NCBI RefSeq assembly: GCF_002901445.1
Contig: NZ_PPPD01000003.1
Location: 1 to 64,000, forward strand
Source of the DNA: Deinococcus koreensis
Lineage (GTDB): Bacteria > Deinococcota > Deinococci > Deinococcales > Deinococcaceae
DNA length: 64,000 bases
Direction of reading: 5' to 3'
A program made the translations under genes and the position numbers. Positions within the stretch are counted from its first letter, which is position 1. The number at the start of each line of letters is the position of its first letter. Below the pieces are notes generated by a model. It saw nothing but the letters and a program-made list of their open reading frames with translations. It did no database searches and was not told the DNA's origin. Shown in pieces: positions 45,035 through 55,836 of the stretch.

Positions 45035-46000
45035 GTGCCAGCGTCCGGAAACCGCATCCTGATGGTCGAGGGGCAGGAAGCGCTGGTGGTGCTCAAGGCC
45101 CTGGCGAACGAGACGCGCCTGCTGCTGCTGAGCATGCTCTCGCACAACGTGATGAACGTATCCGAACTTGCGGACGCGCTGAAGCTGCCGCATTCGACGG
45201 TCAATTTCAACCTGAACCAGCTACAGGCGGCCGGGCTGATCTCGGTGGAGTACGAGCCCGGCACGCGCGGTTCGCAGAAGCTGTGCTCGAAGCGCTACGA
45301 CGAGATCGTCTACCGGGTGCCCGGCGTGGCGGTGGAATCGGACTCCGATCAGGTCAGCGTCTCCATGCCCATCGGCAACTACTCGCAGATCGAGGCGCAG
45401 CCCACCTGCGGCCTGGCGTCCGAGAGCCGCATCATCGGGATGCTCGACAATCCGCGCTCGATGTACGAGCCGGATCACGTCTACGCGCAGATCCTCTGGT
45501 TCGGCCGCTCAGGCTTCGTGGAATACACCTTTCCGAACAACCTGCCCTACGGCGCCGTGCCCGAACGGCTCGACCTGAGCATGGAGATCTGCTCGGAGGC
45601 CCCGCAGTACGACCCCGAGTGGCCCTCGGACATCACGCTGTGGATCAACGGCCACGAGGTCGGCACCTTCACCAGCCCCGGCGACTTTGGCGGCCAGCGC
45701 ACCCACCTCACCCCGCGCTGGTGGAACATCGACCAGACGACCCACGGCGTCCTGAAACACTGGTTCGTGACCCCGGACGGCGCCTACATCGACGGCGAAC
45801 GGCTCTCTGGCCTGAGCATCCACGATCTCGACCTGCAGGGGGCCAACCAGATCAAGGTGCGGCTGGGCGTGAAACCGGATGCCCGCCACTGCGCGGGGCT
45901 GAACCTGTTCGGCCGCAAGTTCGGCAACTACGAGCAGGACATCGTGATGCGGACAAACTACGTGTTCCCGCAGGACACCGCGAAGGTGCGGGTGCGGTAG
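45035..46000 (+). CDS. ArsR-type regulator with large beta-rich C-terminal domain
   Basis: 321 residues from GTG 45035, chosen because GGAGG (45024-45028) lies 6 nt upstream. Residues about 10-90 form an ArsR winged helix: VVLKALANETRLLLLSMLSHNVMNVSELADALKLPHSTVNFNLNQLQAAGLI, given as landmarks. No Cys-based metal site is seen. Residues 110-321 form a beta-rich domain with SRSMYEPDHVYAQILWFGRSGFVEYTFPNNLP-type features, WPSDITLWINGHEVGTFTSPGDFGG and GLNLFGRKFGNYEQDIV. I recall similar regulators next to plant-polysaccharide genes in Paenibacillus-type bacteria. A sugar-binding role for this domain is inference. It is the presumed local repressor of the divergent sugar operon. Confidence 0.82.
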   Translation: MPASGNRILMVEGQEALVVLKALANETRLLLLSMLSHNVMNVSELADALKLPHSTVNFNLNQLQAAGLISVEYEPGTRGSQKLCSKRYDEIVYRVPGVAVESDSDQVSVSMPIGNYSQIEAQPTCGLASESRIIGMLDNPRSMYEPDHVYAQILWFGRSGFVEYTFPNNLPYGAVPERLDLSMEICSEAPQYDPEWPSDITLWINGHEVGTFTSPGDFGGQRTHLTPRWWNIDQTTHGVLKHWFVTPDGAYIDGERLSGLSIHDLDLQGANQIKVRLGVKPDARHCAGLNLFGRKFGNYEQDIVMRTNYVFPQDTAKVRVR

Positions 46001-46200
46001 ACCTCACCGGGGCTGCCTGACCGTTCGTTCCAGCGAGCCCACCTCTACCGCGCTGGGCTCGGCTGGACGGGAAACGTGGGAGCCCAGGGTTGGGCGTACC
46101 GCTGACTCGACGGGCCCATGAGTTGATGGGCGAGTGACGTGCGCTGCCGTCGAACGGGTGGGCCTGGACGCTTCGGAGCGGCCGATCGGGACAGGCAGGG

Positions 46201-46995
46201 TCAGGGGCGCCGCTCGTGCGCCTCCAGCCACTCGGCCCAGCGCCGCTCCCCACGCGGAGCACCAGGGGAGGTGAGCCGTCCGGCGGCCAGGGCGCGGACG
46301 GCCGGCAGCGGCAGGGGCACGTCCACCACCCTCCTGTGCTCCCCGCGCACCCTCTGCCAGGTGTCGGCCAGGGCCCGCAGGGTCAGCACCTCCGGCCCGA
46401 CCAGGGCTCCGTCCTGGGACGAGCCGCTCAGCGTATGGCGGGCCAGGGCCACGCCCACCTCGCCCACGTCGATCGGCTGGAACTGCGCGCCTCTGGGCAG
46501 GAGCAGCCAGGGCAGGCGACCCAGGGTCGCCAGGATGCCGGCGATGAGCGGAAAGAACTGGGTGGCCCGGAACACCGAGGTGTCCAGCGGGCTCCCCCGC
46601 ACCAGCGTTTCCCCCTGCGCTTTGGCGCGGTAGTACGGCACCCCGGGGATGTCGGCGGCCCCCACGATCGAGACCGACACCAGCCGGGGCACGCCGGCCG
46701 CCTCAGCGGTGGCCAGCAGCATCCGCAGCCCCTGCAGGTCACGGGCCGGGCGCTGCGGGTCATGGGCGGCGTGCAGCACGGTATCGACCCCCCGCAGGGC
46801 GGCCGGCAGGCCCTCGCCGGTCACGAGGTCGCCCTGAGCCCAGAAGGGCTCTGCCCAGGACTGCTCCGCCCATGTCGGCGCGTCCGGGGGTGCCGGGCGC
46901 CGGCTGAGCACCCGCACCTGCGCCCCCTGCGCCGCGAGGGCCTTCACGGTCTCCCGGCCGAGGGTGCCGGTGCCGCCGGTGACGAGCACCCTCAC
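46201..46995 (-). CDS. NAD(P)H-binding SDR-type protein (NmrA-like)
   Basis: 264 residues from GTG 46995, which overlaps the upstream gene stop (GTGA); GGAGG lies about 10 nt before it. It has a Rossmann N-terminus MRVLVTGGTGTLGRETVKALAAQG (GGTGTLG), VDTVLHAA, VSIVGAADIPGVPYYRAKAQGE with YxxxK, and RATQFFPLIAG. This is the atypical SDR group (NmrA/HSCARG, complex-I NDUFA9-like) that senses or reduces redox cofactors. It is co-transcribed with a small membrane protein. Substrate unknown. Confidence 0.9.
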   Translation of the reverse strand: MRVLVTGGTGTLGRETVKALAAQGAQVRVLSRRPAPPDAPTWAEQSWAEPFWAQGDLVTGEGLPAALRGVDTVLHAAHDPQRPARDLQGLRMLLATAEAAGVPRLVSVSIVGAADIPGVPYYRAKAQGETLVRGSPLDTSVFRATQFFPLIAGILATLGRLPWLLLPRGAQFQPIDVGEVGVALARHTLSGSSQDGALVGPEVLTLRALADTWQRVRGEHRRVVDVPLPLPAVRALAAGRLTSPGAPRGERRWAEWLEAHERRP

Positions 46996-47387
46996 CTCAG
47001 GGCCTCCGGGCGCAGGGACGCCGTCAGGCCCAGGATCGCCAGCAGCAGGGCCGCGGGCACGAGCGTCAGGAGCAGACCCGGCAGGCCCGGCCCCCCTTCC
47101 CGGAAATGCAGCCCGGCGTCTCGCAGGTGGCTGGCCGCGTGGGCCACGTTGCCCAGCAGCGCCAGCCCGACCAGCGTGCGCTGGCGCTCCGGCGCGCGGG
47201 CCGCGAGCAGCAGCGCCGCCCCCAGCGGCAGGTTGAAGGCCCCGATATCGGCGAGAAAGTGCCCGTTGAACGGCGGGAACGGAGCGACGTTGGCGAAGCT
47301 CCAGGCCGGCGCGGCCATGAACAGCGCCGCGACCACGAGATGGCTGAACCCCAGCAGGGCGAGGGCGGACTGGATCAGTCGTCGCAT
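46992..47387 (-). CDS. Small four-helix membrane protein (131 aa)
   Basis: The start at 47387 is supported by GGAGG a few bases upstream. Hydrophobic segments: LIQSALALLGFSHLVVAALFM, FNLPLGAALLLAA, LVGLALLGNVAHAASHL and LLLTLVPAALLLAILGL, with short loops. The second loop, PAWSFANVAPFPPFNGHFLADIGAF, is well conserved in a family of unnamed actinobacterial and Deinococcus membrane proteins as far as I recall. It is translationally coupled to the following SDR-type gene. The function is unknown. Confidence 0.8.
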   Translation of the reverse strand: MRRLIQSALALLGFSHLVVAALFMAAPAWSFANVAPFPPFNGHFLADIGAFNLPLGAALLLAARAPERQRTLVGLALLGNVAHAASHLRDAGLHFREGGPGLPGLLLTLVPAALLLAILGLTASLRPEALR

Positions 47388-47529
47388 GGGCCTCCTCTCC
47401 GGGCGGAGACCATCCGGCCGAATCGTCCTCAGACTACATTTCATGAGGGCCAGAGGAGATGCGGAGGCGAGCCGACCCGTGCAAGACATGGTGCCGGGAG
47501 CCGAACGCGCGCCCCGGCGCAGCTCGGCC

Positions 47530-50500
47530 TCAGCCCGCCGGCAGGGTGAAGTGGAAGGTGCTGCCCTCGCCGGCCGCGCTCTCGACCCAGAGCTGGCCGC
47601 CGTGACGCTCGACGATCTTCTTGCACACCGCCAGGCCGATGCCGGTGCCCTCGTAGGTATCGCGGCCATGCAGCCGCTGGAAGATCACGAAGATGCGGTC
47701 GAAGTAGCTCGGATCGATGCCGATGCCGTTGTCGGCGACCGAAATGCTCCAGAAGTCGCCCGCGCGCCGGGCCGAGACCCCGATCCGGGGCGGCACTCCC
47801 GCCCGCTGGTACTTCAGGGCGTTGCCGAGCAGATTCTGGAACAGCTGATCGAGCTGCTGGCCGTCGACCAGCACGGTCGGCAGCTCGCCTGCAAACACCT
47901 CGGCGTCCAGCGCCTCGATCTCCGGCGCGAAGCGTTGCACCACGCGGTCGAGTACGGTGGCTGCCGCCGTGAGGGCGGGGGGCCGCTGATCGGTGGCGAT
48001 CCGCGAGAAGGTCAGCAGGTCGTCCACCAACTTCTTCATGTGCCGCCCGCTCTCCGAGATGTAGCGCAGGTAGCGCTGGCCGCGCTCATCGAGCTGACCA
48101 CTGTACTTCAGGGCCAGAATGTCGCCGAAGCTGGTGACCGCCCGGATCGGCGCCTGCAGGTCGTGCGAGGCGATGTAGGCGAACTGTTCGAGGTCCGCGT
48201 TGCTGCGGCGCAGTTCCTCGTTGGCACGCAGCAGGGCGGCCTGCGCCTGGCGGCGGGCGGTCACGTCCTTGACGAAGCCCACCATACGGGTGAGCCGACC
48301 GTCCTCGCCGCGCTTGACATAGCCGTCGTCCTCGACGTCCGCCACCGCGCCGTCCTTGCGCACGATGCGGAAGCCCAGGTGGAACTCTTCTCCCGAGTGG
48401 ACGACCCGGGCAATCTCGGCGCTGAACGCCTCCCGGTCGTCCGGGTGGATCAGCCGCCCGGCCCAGTCCTCCAGGGTGCCCTCCAGCTCGTGGGCCGCGT
48501 AGCCGGTGATTTCCTCCAGGGCGCCGCCATACACCACCTCGCCGGTCGCCGGGTTCCAGTCGTAGAGCAGGTGCCCGGAGCCCCGCACGGCCACCTCGTA
48601 GCGCTCGCGCCACTGGGCGACCTCGCTCGTCCGGGCTTCGAGCCGGGCCAGCCCCTCGGCCCGCTCCAGCGCCAGCCCCAGGCTCCGCACCACCGACTCC
48701 AGCGCGGCCTGATCCGGGCGCCGCCAGTGCCGCGCCTCACCGAACAGCACGACGGCGAACACCCCGCGCGACTGGCCCTCCACCAGCACGGGCAGGGTCG
48801 CCGACGCCCCCAGGTGGGCCACCAGATCGTCGATCCGGTCGGTGTCCCGCGCGTAGAAGTCCTGGTAGAACGGCATCCGGGTGGTGTAGGGCGTGAGCAG
48901 GTTGCCGGCGTCCTCGTAGGGCAGGCCCGCATCGGCCACCGCCTGCAGCGCGGCGCTCCGCAGGTCGCCGGTCTGCGCCCGCTTGACCCAGCGCCCGTCC
49001 TCGGGCTCGAAATACACCGCGTATCCCTCGGGCAGCAGCGAGAGCGCCACCTCCTGGGCACGCCGGATCAGCGTCCAGGCATCGGCTTCCAGGCTCAGGT
49101 CGCGGGTCAGGGACGCGAAGCCCTCCAGCGCCCGGGTGCGCGCATCGAGTTCGGCGTTCTGGGCAGACAGCCGGGCGGCGTGCTCGGCCCGTTCGAGCGC
49201 CAGGGTCAGGCCCCGGCCGATGGCCCGCACCATCGCCCGGTCGCGCTCGTTCCAGCGGTGGGCGTCCTGCAGCGCCAGCCCCAGGATGCCGCGCACCTCG
49301 CCCGCCAGGATCAGCGGCACGTTGGCGACCGTGGTGTACGGTTCCGAGTGCGCCACTCCCTCGCGCTCGGCGTCCCAGGCGTCGAGGAACACCCCCTGGC
49401 GCACGGCCAGCACCTCACGGATCAGGGGCGTCTCGGGCAGCCCGTCCGTGATGAGGGCCAGCAGCTCGCCGCCCAGGTCGTCACTCCAGGCCCGCGCCTT
49501 CCAGAGCCCGTCCTCGGGTTCGTAGAAGGCCGCGCTGCTGCCCGGAAAGCGGGCCTGCAGGGCCGCGACCGCCTGCCGGGTCAGGGCGAGCACGTCCGTC
49601 TCGGTGCCCACCGCCTCGGTAAAGGCCACGAAGGCCTCCTGGGCGCGGGCCGCGAGGTGGGCCGCCGCCTGGGCCCGTTCCAGCGCCAGCCCCAGGGTGC
49701 CCGCCGCCCGCGCCAGCAGGTCGCGCTCGCCGCCGTGCCAGGTGCCGGCCAGGGCGGGCCTCATCGCCACGAGCGCTCCGGCGACCTGACCGCTCGGCAG
49801 GACGATCGGTTCCACGCCGACCGCCTGTGCCGGGAAGGCCGTGCTGGCGTGCTGGTGAAGGCGGTAGTTGTCGAGATACAGCGCCTGGGCGCCCTGCACC
49901 ACGCCACGCAGGATCGGCGTGTCGCGCAGTGAGACGTCCGGCCGGGTGAGCACCGCCGTGACGGCCTCGTGCACCTCGCCCCACTCGCTGGTGAGCCGCA
50001 GCGCGTCGCCGTCCAGGCTCAGGAACAGCATGCTCTGGGCCTGCACGCCCGGGCCGATCCGGCCCAGCGCCAGATCCGCGAGTTCCTGCGGGGTCGTGCC
50101 CCGCTGCAGGGCGTCGCCCAGGGCGGCCAGCACCTCCGCCCGGTGTTCGATTTGGGCACGGTGTTCCGTACCGGCGCGGGATTCGTCGCGGCCCAGCAGC
50201 GACAGCGCCCGCGGCGTGCGGCCCAGCGCCAGCGCGCAGTGCCCGGCCAGGCTTCGCAGGAAGCGGGTCTCGGGCGGGGTGAGGGGCCGCGGCCGGCCGA
50301 AGTCCAGGGCCAGCACCCCCAGCGGCTGGCCCTCCAGCAACAGCGGCACGGCGGCCACCGCCGGGCCCGGGTGCCCGGGCCGGGGCCACACGGGCTCCCG
50401 CCGCCGCAGGGCCTCAGCGACCGGGCCGGGCTCCGCCGGGGAACCGGCCAGCCAGGGTGCCGGTGGGCCCCCCGCGTGGCCCCGGCTGGCCGCGACCTCC

Positions 50501-50679
50501 AGATGCTCGCCCGAACTGTCGACCAGCAGCACGGCGCCGGCCTCCACGTGCAGCACGTCCAGCGCCGTGTTCAGCACCACACCCAGCATGGCCTGGAGGG
50601 TACGGGCAGCGGCCAGGGCCTCGGTGACCGTGTGCAGATGCTCGCTGAGGGGGATGTCCGTGCCGGACTGAGACAACAT
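47530..50679 (-). CDS. Multi-GAF/PAS soluble sensor histidine kinase (1049 aa)
   Basis: The start at 50679 has TAATAT 6 nt upstream and no Shine-Dalgarno, so the message is probably leaderless. No membrane helix is present. Four GAF-like units can be followed (about 15-150, 180-335, 345-495 and 515-665), each closing on an L-x-LALERA-type helix. Then come a PAS domain (about 690-805, ending [13 protein letters not shown]), the kinase dimer helix [23 protein letters not shown] (His near 831), [21 protein letters not shown] and [18 protein letters not shown]. The core is of the bacteriophytochrome type, but no bilin-binding signature was found. The repeated GAF units probably bind small ligands or mediate dimer contacts. 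Confidence 0.92.
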   Translation of the reverse strand: MLSQSGTDIPLSEHLHTVTEALAAARTLQAMLGVVLNTALDVLHVEAGAVLLVDSSGEHLEVAASRGHAGGPPAPWLAGSPAEPGPVAEALRRREPVWPRPGHPGPAVAAVPLLLEGQPLGVLALDFGRPRPLTPPETRFLRSLAGHCALALGRTPRALSLLGRDESRAGTEHRAQIEHRAEVLAALGDALQRGTTPQELADLALGRIGPGVQAQSMLFLSLDGDALRLTSEWGEVHEAVTAVLTRPDVSLRDTPILRGVVQGAQALYLDNYRLHQHASTAFPAQAVGVEPIVLPSGQVAGALVAMRPALAGTWHGGERDLLARAAGTLGLALERAQAAAHLAARAQEAFVAFTEAVGTETDVLALTRQAVAALQARFPGSSAAFYEPEDGLWKARAWSDDLGGELLALITDGLPETPLIREVLAVRQGVFLDAWDAEREGVAHSEPYTTVANVPLILAGEVRGILGLALQDAHRWNERDRAMVRAIGRGLTLALERAEHAARLSAQNAELDARTRALEGFASLTRDLSLEADAWTLIRRAQEVALSLLPEGYAVYFEPEDGRWVKRAQTGDLRSAALQAVADAGLPYEDAGNLLTPYTTRMPFYQDFYARDTDRIDDLVAHLGASATLPVLVEGQSRGVFAVVLFGEARHWRRPDQAALESVVRSLGLALERAEGLARLEARTSEVAQWRERYEVAVRGSGHLLYDWNPATGEVVYGGALEEITGYAAHELEGTLEDWAGRLIHPDDREAFSAEIARVVHSGEEFHLGFRIVRKDGAVADVEDDGYVKRGEDGRLTRMVGFVKDVTARRQAQAALLRANEELRRSNADLEQFAYIASHDLQAPIRAVTSFGDILALKYSGQLDERGQRYLRYISESGRHMKKLVDDLLTFSRIATDQRPPALTAAATVLDRVVQRFAPEIEALDAEVFAGELPTVLVDGQQLDQLFQNLLGNALKYQRAGVPPRIGVSARRAGDFWSISVADNGIGIDPSYFDRIFVIFQRLHGRDTYEGTGIGLAVCKKIVERHGGQLWVESAAGEGSTFHFTLPAG

Positions 50680-50685
50680 CCGGGA

Positions 50686-50691
50686 ATATTA
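50686..50691 (-). promoter_or_regulatory. -10 box of a probable leaderless start
   Basis: TAATAT on the minus strand, 5 of 6 bases of the consensus, ends 6 nt before the ATG at 50679. No matching -35 was seen at standard spacing. Confidence 0.5.
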
Positions 50692-51095
50692 GCGAGCCGT
50701 CCGGCCCTAAACCGTGCAATTCGGATGCTCTGAAGAAATGCTCTGGAGTCCGTCGGCGCGACCGCGGGGACGCGCGGGCCCGGGGGCAGGGAGATGACCT
50801 CTGGGCGAATAGAAACGGCGCTGGCCGCCCGGGGAACGGACATGGAGGGGACGACTCCAGCTCCAGAGCGCTGGAGGCCGACCCGCGCTGTCAGAATTTC
50901 GTGCGATCCCAGGCGGCACGATCGCCGGAATGTCCGCTCCATCGTCCTCCCGGCCGGGCCGTTCGCCGCGCCGCGTGACCCGGTCTCCCAGCGCCTGGCC
51001 ACCGGCACTGGAACCCCCCACCGAAGCGCACGCCCCGACGCCGGCCCGAACCGCCATTCCGCCCCACGACTCCACCTCGACCCAGGATCGCTCGG
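50692..51095. other. Divergent intergenic region
   Basis: About 400 bp between the multi-GAF kinase and the GGDEF-EAL gene. Frames are Arg/Pro-rich shadows without starts. Apart from the -10 box for the kinase, I see no supportable element. Confidence 0.35.
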
Positions 51096-54023
51096 ATGCC
51101 CCAGCTCCCCGGTGACCGGTCGGCAGGCGGCCACAGCCCTGAGCCCATGCTCGGTGCCCTGGTCGAGAGCTGCTGCGAGAGGTATCCGGCCTACCGGGTC
51201 GAGGTGCGCTGGGGCCGGGAAGGCGCTGAGGAGACCTGGATCTGGGCCCGGGGCGACCACGCTGGCCTGAGCCACGGGCAGGTGCGTCTGGAGGCGGCGG
51301 GAGAGGCCGGTCGGCTGGACGTCTGGTGCGCTCCGGCGGCCGAGGTTCCGGAGCTGGGCACGCTGCTCAGCCGTCTGCTGGCGCTGGCCCTGGAGCAGCG
51401 CACGAGAGTAACCGCCCTGCAGGCCGCCCACGATCAGCTGCAGGCCATGATGCAGGCGACGCCGCTGGCCCTGTATTCCCTGAGCCTGGAGGGGCTGGTC
51501 CGGTCGTGGAACGCGGCGGCGGAACACGCGCTGGGCGTGCCCCAGGCCGAGGTGGTGGGTCACGTCGTGCCCGATCCCGCGCTGGAGCAGGCCTTCGCCT
51601 CGCTCCGGCACAGTGTCCGGTCGGGCCAGCCGGTCGGCACCCAGCACTTCGAGCGGCAGCTTCCGGGCGGCGCCGTGCAGACCTACGCGCTGAGCGCGGC
51701 GCCGTTTTCCACCGAGACCCAGGCGGTGGCCGGCCTGGTCGGCGTGGCCCACGAACTGACCCCGGCCGAACAGCGGCTGGCGGCGGCCGAGCAGCAGCGC
51801 AGCCTGCTCGAATCGGTGTTGGCCCACGCCAACGACTCCGTGCTGATCACCGAGGCGGAGCCGGTCAGTGCCCCCGGCCCGCGCATCCTGTACGCCAACG
51901 AGGCCTTTACCCGCACCACCGGCTACACGCTCGACGAGGTGCGGGGCCAGACCCCCCGCATCCTCCAGGGGCCGCGCTCGGATCGCCGGGTGCTCGACCG
52001 CATCAAGGCGGCGCTCAGGGCCTGGCAGCCCATCGAGGTCGAGCTGATCAACTACCGCAAGGACGGCAGCGAGTTCTGGGTCGAGCTGTCCATTGCCCCG
52101 GTGGCCGACGAGCGGGGCTGGTACACCCACTGGATCTCCATCCAGCGCGACGTGACCGACCGCAAGACCAGCGCGCTGCAGCAGGAGCGGGATCGCAACC
52201 AGATCCTGGAACTGGCGGCCCGCAACGTGCCGCTCTCCACCGTGCTGGGGCAGTTGCTGACCTCGCTGGAACGCGGCTTTCCCGGCCTGCGGGCGGCGGT
52301 GGTGCTGGGCCCGCCTTCCGGATCTGGGCCACCTGAGGCCCAGGACGCAGCGGTCTACGATCCCGAGCCCCGCCCGGCGCTGCCCGGCGACACGCTGCGC
52401 CGGCTGCTCACCCTGAGCGGGCCGCACGCCACTTCCCTGGAAGGCCCGGACGGCGCGGCCTGGAGCGCTGAGCTGCACCCTATCCGCAGCGCCCAGGGAC
52501 AGCGCCGGGGCGTCCTGACCCTGCTCTGTGCCCAGGCGCTCCGGGCTCCGGCTCCTGGGGCCCGGCCGACGCCGCTGAGCCCCGACGAACGCGCCCAGCT
52601 GGAGGCGAGCGCACAGCTGGCCGGGCTGGTGATCGACCGCTACGACGCCCAGCGCGACCTGGAACACCAGGCGCTGCACGACCCCCTGACCGGGCTGCCC
52701 AACCGCGCCCTGTTCGGCCGGGACGTACAGCACACCCTCGCCAGCTCCGCCCCGGACGCGCTGGTCGCCGTGGGCCTGATGGATCTCGACCGCTTCAAGC
52801 AGGTGAACGACACGCTGGGGCACAGCGCGGGCGACCAGTTGCTGCAGCAGGTCGCCGCACGCCTGCGAACCCACCTGCGGCCCATCGACCTGCTGGCCCG
52901 CATGGGGGGCGACGAATTCCTGATGGCCTTTCCGCAGCTCAGCGCCCCGGAACAGGTCGACCGACTGGCCGAGCGGCTGATCGCCGCACTCGAACAGCCC
53001 TTCCTGCTGGCCGAGCAGGAGGTGTTCGTGCGGCCCAGCATCGGCTTCAGCCTGTATCCCATCGGCACCCTGTCTGCCGAGCATCTGCTGCAGCAGGCCG
53101 ACGCGGCCATGTACCGCGCCAAGCGCCGGGGCGGCGGCTATTCGCTGTATTCCCCCGACACCGCCGCCGGGCGGGCCGCCATGACCCTGGAGAGTGGGCT
53201 GAACCGCGCGCTGGAGCGTCAGGAATTCATCCTGCACTACCAGCCGCAGTTCGACGTGCAGAGCGGGGCCGTGGTGGGGCTCGAAGCCCTGCTGCGCTGG
53301 CAGCACCCGGAACTCGGACTGATTCCCCCCAGCGACTTCATTCCGCTGGCCGAGGCCTCGGGCCTGATCGTGCCGATCGGCCAGTGGGTGCTGGAACAGG
53401 CCTGCTTGCAGGCGGCCATGTGGTCCGTGCAGCGGCCCGGCCTGCGGATGGCAGTCAACCTGTCCGCCCGACAGTTCGAGCGCGACGACCTGCCGCAGCT
53501 CGTCCAGGGCGCCCTGAACCGCAGCGGCCTGCCCGCCGCCCAGCTGGAGCTGGAACTGACCGAGAGCATGTTGATGCAGGCGGGAGTGGCCGGGCCGGCC
53601 CTGCGGCACCTCAGCGACCTGGGCGTCCGGCTGGCCCTGGACGACTTCGGCACCGGCTTTTCCAATCTGGCCTCGCTCAAGCAGTTCCCGATCGACGTGC
53701 TCAAGATCGACCAGTCCTTTATCCGGGGGCTCTCTCCGGGCGGGGCGGGCGAGGCCAAGGATCAGGCGCTGGTGCGGGCCATCATCGCCCTGGCCCACGC
53801 GCTGGGCCTGAGGGTCACGGTCGAGGGCGTCGAGCAGGCCAGCCAGCTGCAGTTCCTGCGCGAGCAGCGCTGCGAGTACGCCCAGGGTTTCCTGCTGGCC
53901 CGGCCCCAGCCGGCGGCGCAGCTCGGCGCGTGGCTGGACGGGACTCCGGAGTCTCCCTGGGCCAGCCCCGCCCCGGCCGGGCGGCCGGGGCGCGAGGGCT
54001 CTTCACCCGTCCCCGACCGTTGA
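51096..54023 (+). CDS. PAS-PAS-GAF-GGDEF-EAL cyclic-di-GMP enzyme (975 aa)
   Basis: The start at 51096 has AGGA 8 nt upstream. Domains in order: short N-terminal domain, PAS (about 110-215), a LOV-like PAS (235-357), a GAF-like region (370-510), GGDEF (520-680) and EAL (695-945). GGDEF (604-608) is intact, and RPID (595-598) five residues before it is an I-site. The EAL domain keeps EALLRW (Glu 730), [16 protein letters not shown], a KIDQSFI motif and VEGVE, so both synthesis and breakdown of c-di-GMP are possible. The LOV-like motif reads GQTPRILQG (284-292): the flavin-adduct Cys of NCRFLQG is replaced, so it should not be a photosensor. The protein is soluble. Confidence 0.93.
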   Translation: MPQLPGDRSAGGHSPEPMLGALVESCCERYPAYRVEVRWGREGAEETWIWARGDHAGLSHGQVRLEAAGEAGRLDVWCAPAAEVPELGTLLSRLLALALEQRTRVTALQAAHDQLQAMMQATPLALYSLSLEGLVRSWNAAAEHALGVPQAEVVGHVVPDPALEQAFASLRHSVRSGQPVGTQHFERQLPGGAVQTYALSAAPFSTETQAVAGLVGVAHELTPAEQRLAAAEQQRSLLESVLAHANDSVLITEAEPVSAPGPRILYANEAFTRTTGYTLDEVRGQTPRILQGPRSDRRVLDRIKAALRAWQPIEVELINYRKDGSEFWVELSIAPVADERGWYTHWISIQRDVTDRKTSALQQERDRNQILELAARNVPLSTVLGQLLTSLERGFPGLRAAVVLGPPSGSGPPEAQDAAVYDPEPRPALPGDTLRRLLTLSGPHATSLEGPDGAAWSAELHPIRSAQGQRRGVLTLLCAQALRAPAPGARPTPLSPDERAQLEASAQLAGLVIDRYDAQRDLEHQALHDPLTGLPNRALFGRDVQHTLASSAPDALVAVGLMDLDRFKQVNDTLGHSAGDQLLQQVAARLRTHLRPIDLLARMGGDEFLMAFPQLSAPEQVDRLAERLIAALEQPFLLAEQEVFVRPSIGFSLYPIGTLSAEHLLQQADAAMYRAKRRGGGYSLYSPDTAAGRAAMTLESGLNRALERQEFILHYQPQFDVQSGAVVGLEALLRWQHPELGLIPPSDFIPLAEASGLIVPIGQWVLEQACLQAAMWSVQRPGLRMAVNLSARQFERDDLPQLVQGALNRSGLPAAQLELELTESMLMQAGVAGPALRHLSDLGVRLALDDFGTGFSNLASLKQFPIDVLKIDQSFIRGLSPGGAGEAKDQALVRAIIALAHALGLRVTVEGVEQASQLQFLREQRCEYAQGFLLARPQPAAQLGAWLDGTPESPWASPAPAGRPGREGSSPVPDR

Positions 54024-54316
54024 GCAGCGGGGAGGGGTTTCGTTCCCGATTCCGCCTCGCCGCCAGCAATCCAGGCACGTGTTCCCGGCGTCGCCCCCCG
54101 GTGAGCGGCGCCTGTCGCGGCGCCATCCGGTGTCGGACTGGCCCGGACGTTCAGGAGCGGTGAAGGCCCCCTCCGAATGAGCACGAGAACCAAACTGCGC
54201 CGTGCCAGCCGTGTTCTGCTCCGGCCCACCCCCGCCTGAGGCCGCTGCCGTTGCTGAGCTTCGTCTCATTCCACCGGGTCGGCCTGCCCTATAACGGGCC
54301 GACCTCGGAGGTGAGG

Positions 54317-55675
54317 ATGCGCTGGAGAGAGATGCTGGTGATTTGCCTGAGCGCTGTGGCGATCGCGCTGGGCATCGTCTTGGCCGAACCGCTGCAGGCC
54401 TGGTGGAGTGGCCGCGCACCCGTGACGGCGCTGCAGGCCCCCGCGACGACCCAGGTGGCGCCCATCCCGGCACCCGCAGCACCCACGCCGCAGATCAAGG
54501 GCGGAGACACGGCGGTGCCCCTGCCTCCGCTCAGCGCCTGGCGCCCCCCGGCCCAGCCGACCGCCCCCGGCAGTGCGACCGAGCCAGTCTCGCCAGCAGC
54601 CCGCACTGACGCCCCAGCCCAGACGGCAGGAGGTGCTGCAGACCAGCCCACACGGGCGCCAGGCGTTGTAGCTGGTCGGCCACCCGCGTCAGTCGGGGCC
54701 ACGCCCGGGTCGGCACCCACCCCATCCGTGAAGTCGCCCAGAGAGGCGCAAGCGTCGGCAGACGCGGCCAGGAGCACGGCTTTCGGGGTCTCCCAGCCCC
54801 CCCGGCCGGAGGCGGCGCCGACCACACCGACGGGCCGGAACGAGCCAGCGGCTGGACGAGGTGCGCCTCCTAGTGCACAAGATTCTGGAGCGGCTCAGAG
54901 AATAATCCAGCCCAGTGCTCAACCCAGCGTCCAGCGCCCATCGGTGCCCCGTCCCTCTCCATCGGCAGACGAGAACTCCAGCACCACGGCGAGTCGGCCA
55001 GCCCCAGTTCAACCGCCCGCCGCCACACCAGCCCGGCGCGTCGCGGGAGCCGAGGCCGTTCGGCGTGAGACGACGGTAACGGTGGTGCCCCGTACCGAGC
55101 GGCCAGCCACGGCCAGTGCGCCGACCCCACGCCCGGCCCCCTCCGCTCCCCGTGCAGGCACGTCCAGTCCGCAGACCACCCCTGATCTCCTGCCGGCCGC
55201 CGGGGATGCCCGAAGCGGCCAGACGACGCAGGATGCTCCTCAGGAACCCGAGCCCGTTCCCGTCGAGGCCGTGAACGAGCAGGCTGCCGACCCGTCGGCC
55301 GACGCATCAGCCCCGCTGGAGCCTGTGGCCGCCGACCCACCTGCTCCGGCCCCCGTGGACGCCCGGACACGTGGCCGCGAGGTGACGACCCTGCTGGAAC
55401 AGGGCCAGTGGGCCCAGGCGTGGGCCAGCCTGTCGCCCACGGCCCAGGCGCGCTGGGGCACCGTAGCTGCGTTCCAGGCCGCCGGTCAGGACGCCCTCGG
55501 TGCCCAGCCCCGTGTGCTCAGCGAGGCCCTGGTCGAGGACGAGGGCGGCGCGGTCTACAGCCGCGTGCTGGAGGCCCAGGATGCGGCCGGGCAGGGCGGT
55601 CAGTCCTGGGCCGTCACCATTCGCCTGGACAGCCAGGGCACCGTGCAGGACGTCGAGTTCGCGCCTGCCCAGTAG
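54317..55675 (+). CDS. Secreted low-complexity protein with DUF3887-like C-terminal domain
   Basis: 452 residues from ATG 54317, with GGAGGTGAGG directly upstream. One N-terminal helix (MLVICLSAVAIALGIVLA) anchors or exports it. Residues about 40-345 are a Pro/Ala/Thr/Ser-rich, probably disordered linker. The last 100 residues fold: REVTTLLEQGQWAQAWASLSPTAQARWG, then VAAFQAAGQDALG and the strands SWAVTIRLDSQGTVQDVEFAP. That layout fits DUF3887 or NTF2-like domains found at the end of periplasmic proteins. The long linker may let the domain reach across the cell wall. I do not recognise a specific function. Confidence 0.75.
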   Translation: MRWREMLVICLSAVAIALGIVLAEPLQAWWSGRAPVTALQAPATTQVAPIPAPAAPTPQIKGGDTAVPLPPLSAWRPPAQPTAPGSATEPVSPAARTDAPAQTAGGAADQPTRAPGVVAGRPPASVGATPGSAPTPSVKSPREAQASADAARSTAFGVSQPPRPEAAPTTPTGRNEPAAGRGAPPSAQDSGAAQRIIQPSAQPSVQRPSVPRPSPSADENSSTTASRPAPVQPPAATPARRVAGAEAVRRETTVTVVPRTERPATASAPTPRPAPSAPRAGTSSPQTTPDLLPAAGDARSGQTTQDAPQEPEPVPVEAVNEQAADPSADASAPLEPVAADPPAPAPVDARTRGREVTTLLEQGQWAQAWASLSPTAQARWGTVAAFQAAGQDALGAQPRVLSEALVEDEGGAVYSRVLEAQDAAGQGGQSWAVTIRLDSQGTVQDVEFAPAQ

Positions 55676-55801
55676 GCGGCCCGGTGGGTGCTCGCCCCGA
55701 AGCACTGGCACACACTTGACGCTCCGGTATACAGGCACGCAGCAGGAACGATCCAGAGAAACATCGGCTGGGACGCGACATCCGGGAAGCGATGAATCGA
55801 T

Positions 55802-55830
55802 TTGACAGGGAGCGGATATCGCTCTATCTT
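55802..55830 (+). promoter_or_regulatory. Strong promoter with operator-like dyad in the spacer
   Basis: TTGACA (55802-55807), a 17-nt spacer and TATCTT (55825-55830). The spacer contains GAGCG-GATAT-CGCTC (55810-55824), a perfect 5-bp dyad that could bind a repressor. No protein gene with a clear ribosome site follows. Confidence 0.65.
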
Positions 55831-55836
55831 GGAGAA

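Noticed and set aside
46216..49932. 1238-codon plus-strand frame opposite the multi-GAF kinase
   Set aside because: Same reason: no domains, extreme composition, and the opposite strand encodes a complete histidine kinase.
50571..53798. 1075-codon minus-strand frame opposite the GGDEF-EAL gene
   Set aside because: Antisense shadow; the GGDEF-EAL protein on the plus strand is intact throughout.
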